DNA of 64,000 nt from Sphingomonas ginsenosidivorax (GCF_007995065.1 NZ_VOQR01000001.1:685001-749000); one strand, 5' to 3'. Shown: positions 24,842 through 34,493, numbered from the stretch's first letter. Numbers and translations: made by a program. The notes: generated from the sequence alone by a model not told the origin.

Positions 24842-25831
24842 ATGAACCGGATCCGCCTGCTCCCCGTGCTGCTGCCCCTGATACTGCTGGGCGCTGCGCC
24901 GCTGCCGCGGGACGCCGCCCCGCCGCCTGCCTTCTATGAGGCGTTGCGGGCCGCCGATCTGCGGCTGGCGACGATCGCCTATCGGCTGACGACCGCGAAT
25001 GCGGCGCTGTGCGACCGGCTGCAGCCGCAGCTCGGCATGCCGATCCACGCGCTGACGCAATATGGTGCCGATGCACGCCCGACGGCGAAGGCGGTGTTCG
25101 GGTTCGAATCGGCGGTGGGCGTCGAGGCGGTGGTCGCCGGCGGTCCTGCAGACCGTGCCGGGGTGCGCGGCAACGACTCGATCGTGGCGATCAACGGGCA
25201 TGCCGAGTTCGGCCGGTCGGTGGCCGGCCCCGCGGACCGCGACGCCGCCGAGGCGCAGCTGGCGGGCGGCGCGCCCACCGCGCCGGTCGTGCTGGACCTG
25301 ATGCGCCGCGGCCGCCGGCTTACGCTGTCCGTGGCGCCCGTGCCCGGCTGCCGCTCGCGGTTCGAGATCCTGCTCGGCAGCGGGCTGGGCGCGAGTGCCG
25401 ACGGCGCGATCGTGCAGATCGGCGAGACATTCTTCGAAGGCTATGACGATGCGGAGATCGCGGTGATCGTGTCGCACGAGCTGGCGCACAACATCCTGCG
25501 CCACCGCGCGCGGCTCGACGCGGCGAAGGTCAAGACCGGCCTGCTCGCCGAGCTTGGCCGCAACGGGCGGCTGATCCGCCAGACCGAGGACGAGGCGGAC
25601 CGGCTGGGGATCTATCTGCTCGCCAATGCGGGCTATGATCCGATGGCGGCGCCGACCTTCTGGCGCACCAAGGGCGGCGATATCGACGGAGGCGTGTTCC
25701 GCAGCCGGACGCACGCCTCGTCGAAGGCGCGCGCGGACATGCTGGAAGCTCTCGCGCACGAGATCGCGGCGACCAAGACTCGCCCGATCGTACCGCCGAT
25801 CCTCGCGATGCGTGACGCGCCGCTGCGCTAG
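24842..25831 (+). CDS. Exported M48-type metalloprotease with PDZ-like domain
   Basis: A 329-residue protein with a signal peptide (RIRLLPVLLPLILLGAAPLP). A PDZ-like segment (about 85-165, with VVAGGPADRAGVRGNDSIVAINGH) is followed by the zinc protease motif HELAHNILRH and the downstream metal ligand in EDEADRLGIYLLANAGYDP. This matches periplasmic Loi22/BepA-like peptidases that act on misfolded outer-membrane proteins. The ATG at 24842 is used because it starts the signal peptide; sequence in frame before it is basic and unlike a leader. The gene converges on wecC with a 4-bp gap. Confidence 0.88.
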   Translation: MNRIRLLPVLLPLILLGAAPLPRDAAPPPAFYEALRAADLRLATIAYRLTTANAALCDRLQPQLGMPIHALTQYGADARPTAKAVFGFESAVGVEAVVAGGPADRAGVRGNDSIVAINGHAEFGRSVAGPADRDAAEAQLAGGAPTAPVVLDLMRRGRRLTLSVAPVPGCRSRFEILLGSGLGASADGAIVQIGETFFEGYDDAEIAVIVSHELAHNILRHRARLDAAKVKTGLLAELGRNGRLIRQTEDEADRLGIYLLANAGYDPMAAPTFWRTKGGDIDGGVFRSRTHASSKARADMLEALAHEIAATKTRPIVPPILAMRDAPLR

Positions 25832-25835
25832 ACGA

Positions 25836-27107
25836 TCAGCGCGCCGGTCGCGGCTGGTCCGGCCAGATCCCGCGGGTGTCAAGCACAGCCTTGTCGATGC
25901 GCTCCTCGAGCGGGATCGATCGGAACACGTCGTGGTCGACCAGCACGACCATGATCCCGCACGTCTCGATCGCGGTGTCGACGTCGACCAGAGCCGCCCC
26001 GGTGCCGTCGAATGCGGCGGGCAGGGCGGCGGCATGGGGCTCGACGATGCGGACGCGGTCGCCGAATCGCCGCGCGATCGCCGCGGCGACCTTCACCGCC
26101 GGGCTCTCGCGGAAATCGTCGATGTTCGCCTTGAACGCGAGCCCCAGACACGCGACCGGGGTGTCGGGTGTCGCCTCGAGCAACGCCGCGACCTGCGCGA
26201 TGACGTGATCGGTCTTGCCGTCGTTCACTTCGCGCGCGGTGCGGATCAGCGGGGTCTGTTCGGGTGCGGCATGGACCAGGAACCACGGATCGACCGCGAT
26301 GCAGTGCCCGCCGACGCCGGGGCCGGGCGACAGGATGTTGACGCGGGGATGGCGATTGGCGAGATGGATCACTTCCCACACGTCGACGCCCATCGTGTCG
26401 GCGATCAGCGACAATTCGTTGGCGAACGCGATGTTGACGTCGCGAAACGCGTTCTCGGTCAGCTTGGTCATCTCCGCCGCGCGCGCGGTGGTGGTGACGC
26501 AGGCCCCGCGCACGAAGCGGCGATAGAAGGTGAGGGCCTTGCGCGCGCACCGCGGCGTGATCCCGCCGATGACGCGGTCGTTGTCGATCAGTTCGACCAG
26601 GATGCGGCCGGGCAGAACGCGCTCGGGGCAATAGGCGATCGCGATGTCGGCCTGGTCTCCGGTCCGTCCCGGGACCTTCAGATCCGGGCGCAGCGTCGCC
26701 AGCAGGTCGCGGACCTTCTCGGTCGTGCCCACCGGCGAGGTCGATTCGAGGATGATCGTGTCGCCCGGCTTCAGCACGCTCGCGATCGTCGTCGCGGCCT
26801 GTAGCACGTAGGCGATGTCCGGCGCATGATCGGCGTCGAACGGCGTCGGGACCGCGATGACGAAGACGTCGGCGGGAGCGATCGCCATCGAGGCGCGCAG
26901 CGTGCCGCGCGCGACGACGCCGGAGACCAGTCCGTCGAGATCGACTTCCTCGATATGCACCTTGCCCGAATTGATCGTGTCGACGACGCTGGCGGTGACG
27001 TCGACGCCCAGCACCTGCGCGCCGGTACGCGCGATGATCGCGGCGGTAGGCAGGCCGATATAGCCGAGCCCGAGGACGGCGACCTTCAACTCAACGTCCG
27101 ACAGCAT
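25836..27107 (-). CDS. wecC: UDP-N-acetyl-D-mannosamine dehydrogenase
   Basis: A 423-residue UDP-sugar 6-dehydrogenase making UDP-ManNAc uronic acid for surface polysaccharide. The N-terminal NAD motif is VAVLGLGYIGLPTA, the central domain carries TKLTENAFRDVNIAFANEL, and the catalytic region is PGPGVGGHCIAVDPWF with the nucleophilic Cys. The C-terminal UDP-binding domain has LGLAFKANIDDFRESPAVKV. It overlaps wecB by 17 bp, and the pair converts UDP-GlcNAc to UDP-ManNAcA. Confidence 0.93.
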   Translation of the reverse strand: MLSDVELKVAVLGLGYIGLPTAAIIARTGAQVLGVDVTASVVDTINSGKVHIEEVDLDGLVSGVVARGTLRASMAIAPADVFVIAVPTPFDADHAPDIAYVLQAATTIASVLKPGDTIILESTSPVGTTEKVRDLLATLRPDLKVPGRTGDQADIAIAYCPERVLPGRILVELIDNDRVIGGITPRCARKALTFYRRFVRGACVTTTARAAEMTKLTENAFRDVNIAFANELSLIADTMGVDVWEVIHLANRHPRVNILSPGPGVGGHCIAVDPWFLVHAAPEQTPLIRTAREVNDGKTDHVIAQVAALLEATPDTPVACLGLAFKANIDDFRESPAVKVAAAIARRFGDRVRIVEPHAAALPAAFDGTGAALVDVDTAIETCGIMVVLVDHDVFRSIPLEERIDKAVLDTRGIWPDQPRPAR

Positions 27108-28212
27108 GCGCGACGATCCCTGCTATTGTCTCTGCGGCGTGGCCGTCGCCATACGGATTATGCGCGTGGGCCATCGCGGCATAGGCGGCCTTGTCGTCGA
27201 GCAGCGTGAAGATTTCGGAAACGATCCGGTCCTCGTCCGCGCCGATCAGCTTCGCAGTGCCCGCCGCGACGCCTTCGGGCCGCTCGGTGGTCTCGCGCAT
27301 CACGAGCACCGGCTTGCCCAGCGCGGGCGCTTCCTCCTGCACCCCGCCCGAATCCGTGAGCACGATATCGGCCATCCCCAGCGCGCGGACGAAATGCGGG
27401 TAGTCGAGCGGTTCGATCCGCGCGACGTTGGGCCGGTCGCCGAGGATCGCGTCCATCACGGTTACGACGTTGGGGTTGGGATGGACCGGGAACAGGACCG
27501 CGACGTCGTCGCGCGCCGCGATCCGGCCGATCGCGCGCGCGATCTGCCCCATGCTATCGCCGAAATTCTCACGGCGGTGCGTGGTGACGAGGATCAGCCG
27601 CTTGCCCGCGAACCGCGCGGCGATCTTGTCGAGCCCGCCGGCAAGCCCCGGCTCCGCCGCCACGCGGTCGCGCGTCCAGTGCAGCGCGTCGATCACGGTG
27701 TTGCCGGTGACGTGGATCGTGTCGGCGCGAATCGTCTCCGCGCGCAGTGCCTCGGCGGCAGTCTCGGTGGGCGCGAAGTGCAGCGCGGCGATCGGCGCGA
27801 CGATCCGGCGGTTCACCTCCTCGGGCCAGGGATGGTAGATGTCGCCCGAGCGCAGGCCCGCCTCGACATGCGCGACCGGCACTTTTCGGTAATAGGCCGC
27901 CAGCGCCCCGGCCATCGCGGTCGCGGTGTCGCCCTGCACCAGTACCATGTCCGGCCGCTCGGCGTCCATCACGTCTCCCAGGCCCGTCAGCAGCCGCGCG
28001 GTGAGGCGATCGAGCGTCTGGCCCGGTTCCATGATGTCGAGGTCGATGTCGGGGACGAGGTCCGCAATCGCCAGCACCTGGTCGAGCAACCCGCGATGCT
28101 GCGCGGTGACGCAGGTGCGGACGGCGAGGCCCGGCGTGGCGGCGAGCGCGCGGACGACCGGGAACAGCTTGATGGCTTCGGGGCGGGTCCCGAATATGAC
28201 AAGGATCTTCAT
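27091..28212 (-). CDS. wecB: UDP-N-acetylglucosamine 2-epimerase (non-hydrolysing)
   Basis: A 373-residue GT-B-fold enzyme interconverting UDP-GlcNAc and UDP-ManNAc. Motifs: FGTRPEAIKLFPVV near the N-terminus, VQGDTATAMAGALAAYY, HVEAGLRSGDIYHPWPEEVNR, the VTTHRRENFG loop, and DSGGVQEEAPALGKPVLVMR with ETTERPEG at the C-terminal active site. It starts divergently from galU. The WecB-WecC pair suggests a ManNAcA-containing polymer; the glycosyltransferases that would use it are not in this window. Confidence 0.95.
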   Translation of the reverse strand: MKILVIFGTRPEAIKLFPVVRALAATPGLAVRTCVTAQHRGLLDQVLAIADLVPDIDLDIMEPGQTLDRLTARLLTGLGDVMDAERPDMVLVQGDTATAMAGALAAYYRKVPVAHVEAGLRSGDIYHPWPEEVNRRIVAPIAALHFAPTETAAEALRAETIRADTIHVTGNTVIDALHWTRDRVAAEPGLAGGLDKIAARFAGKRLILVTTHRRENFGDSMGQIARAIGRIAARDDVAVLFPVHPNPNVVTVMDAILGDRPNVARIEPLDYPHFVRALGMADIVLTDSGGVQEEAPALGKPVLVMRETTERPEGVAAGTAKLIGADEDRIVSEIFTLLDDKAAYAAMAHAHNPYGDGHAAETIAGIVAHAVGR

Positions 28213-28276
28213 GGGAACCGCCCGTAGCGCATGCCGTTTAATTAGGCCCTAACCGTGTGCGGTCGGGAACCGCGAT

Positions 28277-28305
28277 TTGCCGAGGCCCCGCCGTGCGCGT
28301 AGAGG
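28277..28305 (+). promoter_or_regulatory. Candidate galU promoter
   Basis: TTGCCG and TAGAGG are separated by 17 bp, ending 27 bp before the galU ATG. The match is only moderate, but the layout is the same as at rpsT and rplU. Confidence 0.35.
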
Positions 28306-28332
28306 CGCGGCCAGGATTTTCAGGAGTAGTCC

Positions 28333-29205
28333 ATGCCGATCAAGCCGCTGCGCAAAGCCGTGTTCCCCGTTGCGGGCCTCGGCACGCGCTTCCTGCCCGC
28401 GACCAAGGCCATGCCGAAGGAGATGCTGACGGTCGTCGACAAGCCGCTGATCCAGTACGCGGTCGAGGAGGCGCTCGAAGCCGGGATCGAACAGATCATC
28501 TTCGTGACCGGGCGCAACAAGGGCTCGCTCGAGGATCATTTCGATATCTCCTACGAGCTCGAGGACACGATGCGGTCGCGCGGCAAGTCGCTCGACCCGA
28601 TCGACGGCATCCGCATGAAGCCGGGCTCGCCCGTCTATATCCGCCAGCAGGAGCCGCTCGGCCTCGGCCACGCGGTGTGGTGCGCGCGCGAGATCGTCGG
28701 TGACGAGCCGTTCGCGGTGCTGCTCCCCGACGAGCTAATGGTCGGCGAGCCCGGCTTCATGAAGCAGATGGTCGAGGCGTATAACCAGGTCGGCGGCAAC
28801 ATCGTCGGCGCGCTCGAGGTCGCCGATTCGGAGACCGACAAATACGGCATCATCTCGCCTGGCAAGATCGACGGCCGCCTGACCGAGGTCACCGCCCTGG
28901 TCGAGAAGCCCAAGCGCGGCACCGCGCCGTCCAACCTGATGATCCCCGGCCGCTACATCCTGCAGCCCGAGGTGATGCGCATCCTGGAGAACCAGGAGAA
29001 GGGTGCCGGCGACGAGATCCAACTGACCGACGCGATGGCGCAGCTGATTGGGCGGCAGCCGTTCCACGGCTTCACCTTCAACGGCCAGCGCTACGATTGC
29101 GGCGACAAGGCAGGGTATATCGAGGCGAACCTGGCGATCGCACTGGCACGCGACGACATCGGACCGGTGGTGCGCGCGTTCATGGAGGATCTGCTCGCAC
29201 GGTAA
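28333..29205 (+). CDS. galU: UTP-glucose-1-phosphate uridylyltransferase
   Basis: A 290-residue nucleotidyltransferase forming UDP-glucose from UTP and glucose-1-phosphate. The signature PVAGLGTRFLPATKAMPKEML carries the nucleotide-binding loop and catalytic Arg/Lys, followed by VDKPLIQYAVEEAL, LLPDELM, and the metal-binding end YDCGDKAGYIEANLAIAL. UDP-glucose feeds exopolysaccharide and glycolipid synthesis, consistent with the adjacent wec genes and sugar transferase. It converges on the sugar transferase with 4 bp between the stops. Confidence 0.96.
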   Translation: MPIKPLRKAVFPVAGLGTRFLPATKAMPKEMLTVVDKPLIQYAVEEALEAGIEQIIFVTGRNKGSLEDHFDISYELEDTMRSRGKSLDPIDGIRMKPGSPVYIRQQEPLGLGHAVWCAREIVGDEPFAVLLPDELMVGEPGFMKQMVEAYNQVGGNIVGALEVADSETDKYGIISPGKIDGRLTEVTALVEKPKRGTAPSNLMIPGRYILQPEVMRILENQEKGAGDEIQLTDAMAQLIGRQPFHGFTFNGQRYDCGDKAGYIEANLAIALARDDIGPVVRAFMEDLLAR

Positions 29206-29209
29206 AGGG

Positions 29210-30616
29210 TCAGAACGCGTTGCGGTGGAGGAGGACGCGGAAGGTCAGCGCGACGATCGTCAGGTCGCGCCAGATCGACCAAGTCTCGAGATACTCCAGG
29301 TCGGCCTGCAACCGGTTGCTTAGGTCGCTTTCCTCGACGGTGTTGCCGCGATAGCCGCGGACCTGAGCAAGCCCGGTCAGACCTGGCTTGGCGGCATGGC
29401 GCGTCCAATAGCGTTCGTCGACCTCCCAATATAGTTTGTCCGCTGCCTTGGCGCCCAACGCATGCGGGCGGGGCCCGACGATGCTCATCTCACCGGTGAG
29501 GACATGGAAAAGCTGCGGCAGCTCGTCGATGCTGGTCTTGCGTATCAGTCGGCCCATCCGTGTGACGCGGTCGTCGTCGCGGGCGGTCAGTCGAGCGCCG
29601 ACGCTGTCCGATGCCTCGGTTCGCATGCTGCGAAATTTAAGCATCTGGAACATCTCGTTCCCGCGGCCGATCCGCTGCTGCCGGAAGAACACAGGGCCAG
29701 GACTGTCGAGCTTGATCAGCACAGCCACGATCAGCATAAGCGGCAACAGAATGATTGCCGCAACTCCGGCGATCGAAAGGTCGAACGCACGCTTCACCAG
29801 CCGGTCGAACAGATCCAGTGGCCCGGTGCCGACGACCACGGTCGGTTCGCTGCCGTGCAGGCCTATCCCCAGTGGCGCTAGCCCGGTCAGCTCGGGTACG
29901 ATGATCTCGCTCTGGATATTTGCGCCTTTCAAGGCGCGCGCCCAGGCGATGCGACGGTCGGGATGGCATGCGATGACGACCCGGTCTGCGCTACCGAGCG
30001 AGCGAGCAAGCCGGTCGTACATCACCGGGTCGTGGAGTTCAGGGTCGAAGAACGTCTCGGCCGCGATCATTACCGAATAGGTGCCGCTCGGAACCGGCTG
30101 GTCGAATTCACGGATCAGAACGACGCTGAACGGGTTGCCGCCGACAATGCTCGGCATGTTGCGGATTGCAAAGAACCGGCCTGCGAACAAAGCCGTGATC
30201 GACGTCGCGGAGGCGATAGCAACCGTGGCGCGCGGCAGTTCCTCGCTCGACTTCAGATAGAAGGCGATGAAGATGATGGTCCCGATCGATACTCCGAGTG
30301 CCTTGACGCCTTTCGAGGCCATGCCGACCGGGTCGGCGAAGGACGATGGCGCATAGGCCTGAAGCGTGATCGCCACTGCGAAGTAGATGGGCAGCAACGT
30401 GACGAGGAACAGCAGCCAGCCGGTCTCGGTAGCGAAGATTCCGCGGATCGCGGCGGCTAGCGTGAAGCAGGTCGCGATCGTCAGCACGTCAACGATCAGC
30501 AGCGCCGAGAACACCCGGATCCGGAGCAACGAGGAACGCGGCTGCCAAGCGATGTGGCTCGGGTCCGCGGGGCCGTCGAGGGGGGGCATGCGGGTCAGGG
30601 TGTCCATAGGCATCAT
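29210..30616 (-). CDS. Undecaprenyl-phosphate sugar-1-phosphate transferase (WcaJ/SpsB type)
   Basis: A 468-residue polyprenyl-phosphate glycosylphosphotransferase that would start exopolysaccharide repeat units by moving a sugar-1-phosphate to undecaprenyl phosphate. There are about four N-terminal helices (35-150), a CoA-binding-like Rossmann region (about 170-250) and a C-terminal catalytic domain: KRAFDLSIAGVAAI, DSPGPVFFRQQRIG, FQMLKFRSM, RKTSIDELPQLFHVLTG and VGPRPHA, with KPGLTGLAQVRG. It resembles the initiating enzymes of sphingan-type polymers. The ATG at 30616 overlaps the thiF stop (ATGA), so translation is coupled to an apparently unrelated gene. Confidence 0.9.
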   Translation of the reverse strand: MMPMDTLTRMPPLDGPADPSHIAWQPRSSLLRIRVFSALLIVDVLTIATCFTLAAAIRGIFATETGWLLFLVTLLPIYFAVAITLQAYAPSSFADPVGMASKGVKALGVSIGTIIFIAFYLKSSEELPRATVAIASATSITALFAGRFFAIRNMPSIVGGNPFSVVLIREFDQPVPSGTYSVMIAAETFFDPELHDPVMYDRLARSLGSADRVVIACHPDRRIAWARALKGANIQSEIIVPELTGLAPLGIGLHGSEPTVVVGTGPLDLFDRLVKRAFDLSIAGVAAIILLPLMLIVAVLIKLDSPGPVFFRQQRIGRGNEMFQMLKFRSMRTEASDSVGARLTARDDDRVTRMGRLIRKTSIDELPQLFHVLTGEMSIVGPRPHALGAKAADKLYWEVDERYWTRHAAKPGLTGLAQVRGYRGNTVEESDLSNRLQADLEYLETWSIWRDLTIVALTFRVLLHRNAF

Positions 30617-31371
30617 GGCCGCGATCCACAGGCGGGGCATCCGGCGTCCTTGGGCAGCCTGATCGTCCGGAACCGCAGCGCGAGGAGGTCGACGATCAGC
30701 AGCTTGCCCGCGGGGTCGTCGCCGAACGGCGCGATCGCGCGCAGGACTTCGAGTGCGGCGAGGCTGCCGAGTACGCCGGTGACGGGGCCCAGCACGCCGT
30801 TTTCCGAGCAGCTCGTCTCGGCGCGCTCGGGATCCTCGCCGACGAAGCAGCGGTAGCAGGGCCTGTCCGCTTCCCAGCCGCGATAGACCGCGAGTTGGCC
30901 CTCGAACTGCCCGACCGCGGCGGACACCAGCGGGATCCGCTGTGCATGGGCGGCGTCGGCGACAATGAAGCGGGTCGCGAAATTGTCGCAGCCGTCGAGG
31001 ACGACGTCGCACCCCTGCAGCAGCGCGGCGACGGTGCCGCGGTCCAGCCGGACGCGGTGCGGCTCGACCGTCACGTGCGGATTGATGCGGATCGCGGCGG
31101 CGGCGGCGGCATCGACCTTGGCGACGCCGGTGTCGGCGGTGACGAAGATCGTCTGGCGCTGCAGGTTGGACGGCTCGACGATATCGTCGTCGATCAGCAC
31201 CAGCCGGCCGACTCCGGCGGCGGCGAGATACTGGATCGCGGGGGATCCGATGCCGCCGGCGCCGACGATCGCGACCGACGCCGCCTTCAGCCGCGCCTGG
31301 CCGGCGCCGCCGAATTCCTTCAGAACGATATGCCGCGCGTAGCGGGCGAGTTCGTCGTCGGAGAAGCTCAT
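30613..31371 (-). CDS. ThiF/MoeB-family adenylyltransferase
   Basis: A 252-residue E1-like enzyme that adenylates the C-terminus of a sulfur-carrier protein in thiamine or molybdopterin synthesis. The ATP site is AIVGAGGIGSPAIQYLAAAG, with LIDDDIVEPSNLQRQ and DGCDNFATR downstream. Zinc-binding cysteines are visible as CYRC and CPAC, and the catalytic-Cys region as AETSCSENGVLGP. The rhodanese domain of MoeZ types is absent. ThiF and MoeB cannot be separated on this evidence. It overlaps both neighbours by 4 bp. Confidence 0.88.
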   Translation of the reverse strand: MSFSDDELARYARHIVLKEFGGAGQARLKAASVAIVGAGGIGSPAIQYLAAAGVGRLVLIDDDIVEPSNLQRQTIFVTADTGVAKVDAAAAAAIRINPHVTVEPHRVRLDRGTVAALLQGCDVVLDGCDNFATRFIVADAAHAQRIPLVSAAVGQFEGQLAVYRGWEADRPCYRCFVGEDPERAETSCSENGVLGPVTGVLGSLAALEVLRAIAPFGDDPAGKLLIVDLLALRFRTIRLPKDAGCPACGSRP

Positions 31372-31787
31372 TCGCTCCACGCGAAGGTCATGGTGGTGCG
31401 GTACCAGGTATCGGACTGCGCGCCGCGGACATCGACATTGTCGCGCGCGGTGCCGAGCACCAGCCCGGCGGCATATTGCTCGACCGTCGGGCAATCGATC
31501 GCGCGCGGCGTGATGCGACGGACCTGGCCGCCCGGCGTCGCGAGCACGGCGAGGTCGATCTTCAGCACCCATCCCTGCGCCGAGGCCGCCGCCGCGGCGC
31601 AGCGGCCCGCCGCGACCTCGCTCCGCACGAAGGCGGACAGGTCGGGCATGTCGGACGCGGGCCGGCGGACGCGGAGGATCGGCAACGTGCTCCAGTCCTG
31701 CGGCGGCAAGGGTGCGACGACGGCCGGCTGGGTGGGCACGACAGGAGGAGCGGTGACCTGCGCGAGCAGCAGCAGCAGCGCGATCAT
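31368..31787 (-). CDS. Exported hypothetical protein, TonB-C-like
   Basis: A 139-residue protein with a short hydrophobic leader ([15 protein letters not shown]), then a Pro/Val/Ala-rich linker and a small domain carrying [20 protein letters not shown] and [13 protein letters not shown]. The linker plus this domain is reminiscent of the periplasmic C-terminal domain of TonB/TolA-type proteins, but there is no clear match and two cysteines may form a disulfide. The start and stop overlap dut and thiF by 4 bp each, which strongly supports a real gene. Confidence 0.65.
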   Translation of the reverse strand: MIALLLLLAQVTAPPVVPTQPAVVAPLPPQDWSTLPILRVRRPASDMPDLSAFVRSEVAAGRCAAAAASAQGWVLKIDLAVLATPGGQVRRITPRAIDCPTVEQYAAGLVLGTARDNVDVRGAQSDTWYRTTMTFAWSE

Positions 31788-32221
31788 CGGCCGGTTGACC
31801 CGAAGCCGCCGGCACCGCGTACGGTGTCGTCGAGCGTCTCGACCTCGGCGAGCGAGGCGCGCAGCACGGCGGCAGGCACGAGCTGCGCGATGCGGTCGCC
31901 CCGCGCGATTTCGAACGGTTCGTCGCCGAGATTGGCGAGGATGACCTTCACCTCGCCGCGATAGTCGCTGTCGATCGTCCCGGGGGTGTTGAGGCAGGTG
32001 ACGCCGTGCTTGAGCGCCAGGCCGGAGCGGGGGCGGACCTGGACCTCATGGCCGTGCGGGATCGCGATGGCGAAGCCGGTGGCGACCGCGGCCCGCGCGC
32101 CGGGCGCGAGCGTCAGCGCTTCGGCGGCGACCACGTCCATCCCGGCGGCGCCGTCGCTCGCATAGGCGGGCAGCGGCAAGCCGTCGCCATGCGGCAGGCG
32201 CTTGAGTTCGATGCGGATCAT
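31784..32221 (-). CDS. dut: dUTP diphosphatase
   Basis: A 145-residue trimeric dUTPase hydrolysing dUTP to dUMP and pyrophosphate. All five motifs are seen: GAAGMDV (1), [12 protein letters not shown] (2), [16 protein letters not shown] (3, with the catalytic Asp and the uracil hairpin), DRIAQLV (4) and the C-terminal [11 protein letters not shown] (5). It is coupled to coaBC by a 4-bp overlap, the classical dut-coaBC neighbourhood of many bacteria. Confidence 0.97.
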   Translation of the reverse strand: MIRIELKRLPHGDGLPLPAYASDGAAGMDVVAAEALTLAPGARAAVATGFAIAIPHGHEVQVRPRSGLALKHGVTCLNTPGTIDSDYRGEVKVILANLGDEPFEIARGDRIAQLVPAAVLRASLAEVETLDDTVRGAGGFGSTGR

Positions 32222-33402
32222 GCCGCGCCTGATAGCGCATCCGCGATACGCTCCGCCAGCCTGTCCGCAACGACCGCCTTGGGCAGGCGGTCCCAGGTCT
32301 CGACGCCGTCCGCGGTGATCAGGTGGACCGCGTTGGCCGCGCCGCCCATCACGTCGCCCGACACGTCGTTGGCGACGATCCAGTCGGCCTGTTTGCGCAG
32401 GCGCTTGGCGACGGCGTGCTCGACGACGCGCTCAGTCTCGGCCGCGAAGCCAACGACGAGGCGAGGGCGGTCCGCGCCTCGCGCGACGCCCGCCAGGATG
32501 TCGGGGTTCTCGGCCAGCGTCAGCACGGGGAGGGCGTCGCCCTTCTTCATCTTCTGCGGTGCGGCGGCGACGTGCCAGTCGGCGACCGCGGCGACCATTA
32601 CCGCGGCGTCGGCGGGCAGCGCGGCGACGACCGCGGCGGCCATCTCGCGCGCGGTCTCGACGTCGATGCGGTCGACGCCCGGCGGAGTCGGAAGCGCCAC
32701 GGGACCCGCGACCAGCGTCACGCGCGCCCCCAGCCGCGCCAGTGATTCCGCGATCGCGAACCCCTGGCGGCCCGACGAGCGGTTGGCGAGATAGCGGACC
32801 GGGTCGATCGGCTCGTGCGTCGGCCCCGCGGTGACCAGGATGTGGCGGCCGGCGAGGCGCGGGGCGGCGGGGGCCAGCATCGCCTCGACCGCCGAGGCGA
32901 TCGCGTCGGGTTCCGGCAGCCGGCCCGGGCCGAACTCGCCGCACGCCATCGGACCCTCGTCGGGCGCCATGACGGTGATGCCGTCGGCGCGCAGTTGCGC
33001 CACGTTGCGCTGTGTCGCGACATGCTCCCACATCCGCACGTTCATCGCCGGCGCGGCCAGCACCGGCGTATCGGTCGCGAGCAAGATCGTTGTCGCCAGG
33101 TCGTTCGCCAGCCCGCCCGCCATCCGCGCGAGCAGATCGGCGGTGGCGGGCGCGACGACGATCAGGTCGGCTTCGCGGCTGAGCTGGATATGCCCCATCT
33201 CGGCCTCGTCCTTCAGGTCCCACAGCGTCGTGTAGACCTTGTCCTCGCTGAGCGCGGCGAGCGTCATCGGCGTCACGAAATGATGCCCCGCCTCGGTCAG
33301 GACGCAGCGCACCGCGTGCCCGCGCTTCTTGAGCAGGCGGATGAGTTCGGCGGCCTTGTAGGCCGCGATGCCGCCGCCGACGATCAGGAGGATACGCTTC
33401 AT
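32218..33402 (-). CDS. coaBC: Bifunctional phosphopantothenoylcysteine decarboxylase / phosphopantothenate-cysteine ligase
   Basis: A 394-residue two-domain coenzyme A enzyme. The N-terminal CoaC flavoprotein half (about 1-180) has [14 protein letters not shown], the catalytic-His region [18 protein letters not shown] and PAMNVRMW, with a Cys in the [16 protein letters not shown] lid. The C-terminal CoaB half starts with [20 protein letters not shown] and has [11 protein letters not shown] and VGFAAET. The ATG at 33402 gives the usual N-terminus [16 protein letters not shown]. It heads the run of overlapped genes down to the sugar transferase. Confidence 0.96.
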   Translation of the reverse strand: MKRILLIVGGGIAAYKAAELIRLLKKRGHAVRCVLTEAGHHFVTPMTLAALSEDKVYTTLWDLKDEAEMGHIQLSREADLIVVAPATADLLARMAGGLANDLATTILLATDTPVLAAPAMNVRMWEHVATQRNVAQLRADGITVMAPDEGPMACGEFGPGRLPEPDAIASAVEAMLAPAAPRLAGRHILVTAGPTHEPIDPVRYLANRSSGRQGFAIAESLARLGARVTLVAGPVALPTPPGVDRIDVETAREMAAAVVAALPADAAVMVAAVADWHVAAAPQKMKKGDALPVLTLAENPDILAGVARGADRPRLVVGFAAETERVVEHAVAKRLRKQADWIVANDVSGDVMGGAANAVHLITADGVETWDRLPKAVVADRLAERIADALSGAA

Positions 33403-33412
33403 GCAGCCTCCT

Positions 33413-34489
33413 TTAGCGCAGGATCCGCCGTACCGTAATCCGTCGCGAATCGAGTGCGGCGCCCCACAGGTCGCGCAGGCCATCGATGGCGAAGACCAGC
33501 CCCGGCAGCACCAGCGGTGCGACGAGCAGCGCCCAGTGCGGCGTGTCCGCACGTCCGAACAGCGCGAGCAGCGCGCCGACCGCAATCGCCAGGGCGAGCA
33601 CGCGAAGCCCGGTCGCATCGTCCCACGCCGCCCAGCCGAACAGCGCGAGGCCGACCAGCAGCGCGGCGATCCAGAGCGGCAGGAAGGCCAGCATCGTACC
33701 GCTCGCTGCGGCCTCGACCGCCAGGCCGACGCCGAGCAGCGCGAGGGGATCCGCGGTCGCGTCGAGCGGCTTCACGACCTCGGCGACCGCATGGACATGC
33801 GCCGCGAACACCGCCAGCACGAGCGCGATCGCCACCATCCAGCCGATCGTTTCGCGCCGCGCGCCCTCCGACCAAGCGAACGCCAGCATCATGAGCATAT
33901 AGACGACCGCCGTCTCGCGGATCAGCGCGGCCGCCAGCGCGAAGCCGACCGCGTCGAACCACCGTCCCGGGCGCCGCACCGCGAGCGAAAGCGCGACGAA
34001 CAGCCCGGCCCAGACCTCCGGCACGACGATCAGCGCAGGCTTGAGCATCGGAAGCAGGGCGAACAGTAGCAGGAGCGTGGCCAGCCACTGCGCGCGGACC
34101 GTCCGCACCGCCGCCTTCAGCCGCGCATGCCACGCCGTCGCGACCGCAACCGCCAGCGCATAGAGCAATATGGTGACGGCGAAGGAGGGCAGGTACGCCT
34201 CCACCATCGCCAGCGTCGGCAGTCCGAAGGCGAGGACGGGCCGCAGCGGATAATCGCCTGCGCGCAACGCATCCGCGGTCACCGCATAATAATTGCCGCC
34301 GTGCCGGACGCTGTCGACGATTCCGGCATAGAAGGCGGTGTCGATCTGGCTCGCGGGCACCGCGAGCGCGGCGAGGGTCGCCAGCAGCGCCGCCACGAGC
34401 ACCACCAGCGCACCGCGCGCCGCAGTCTGCGACCGGCCGGCGAACCGGGACGGCGTCGCCAGCCAGAGCGGTGTCAGCGGGCGGCGCAT
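33413..34489 (-). CDS. Polytopic membrane protein, unknown function
   Basis: A 358-residue integral membrane protein with roughly nine to ten hydrophobic helices and short loops. After helix 1 comes an exoplasmic segment ASQIDTAFYAGIVDSVRHGGNYYAVTADALRAG, which resembles the first loop of GT-C/DUF2029-type glycosyltransferases, where an acidic residue acts in catalysis; that reading is tentative. It lies between ubiB and coaBC with gaps of 4 and 10 bp, so it probably shares their transcript. Confidence 0.7.
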   Translation of the reverse strand: MRRPLTPLWLATPSRFAGRSQTAARGALVVLVAALLATLAALAVPASQIDTAFYAGIVDSVRHGGNYYAVTADALRAGDYPLRPVLAFGLPTLAMVEAYLPSFAVTILLYALAVAVATAWHARLKAAVRTVRAQWLATLLLLFALLPMLKPALIVVPEVWAGLFVALSLAVRRPGRWFDAVGFALAAALIRETAVVYMLMMLAFAWSEGARRETIGWMVAIALVLAVFAAHVHAVAEVVKPLDATADPLALLGVGLAVEAAASGTMLAFLPLWIAALLVGLALFGWAAWDDATGLRVLALAIAVGALLALFGRADTPHWALLVAPLVLPGLVFAIDGLRDLWGAALDSRRITVRRILR

Positions 34490-34493
34490 CGTC

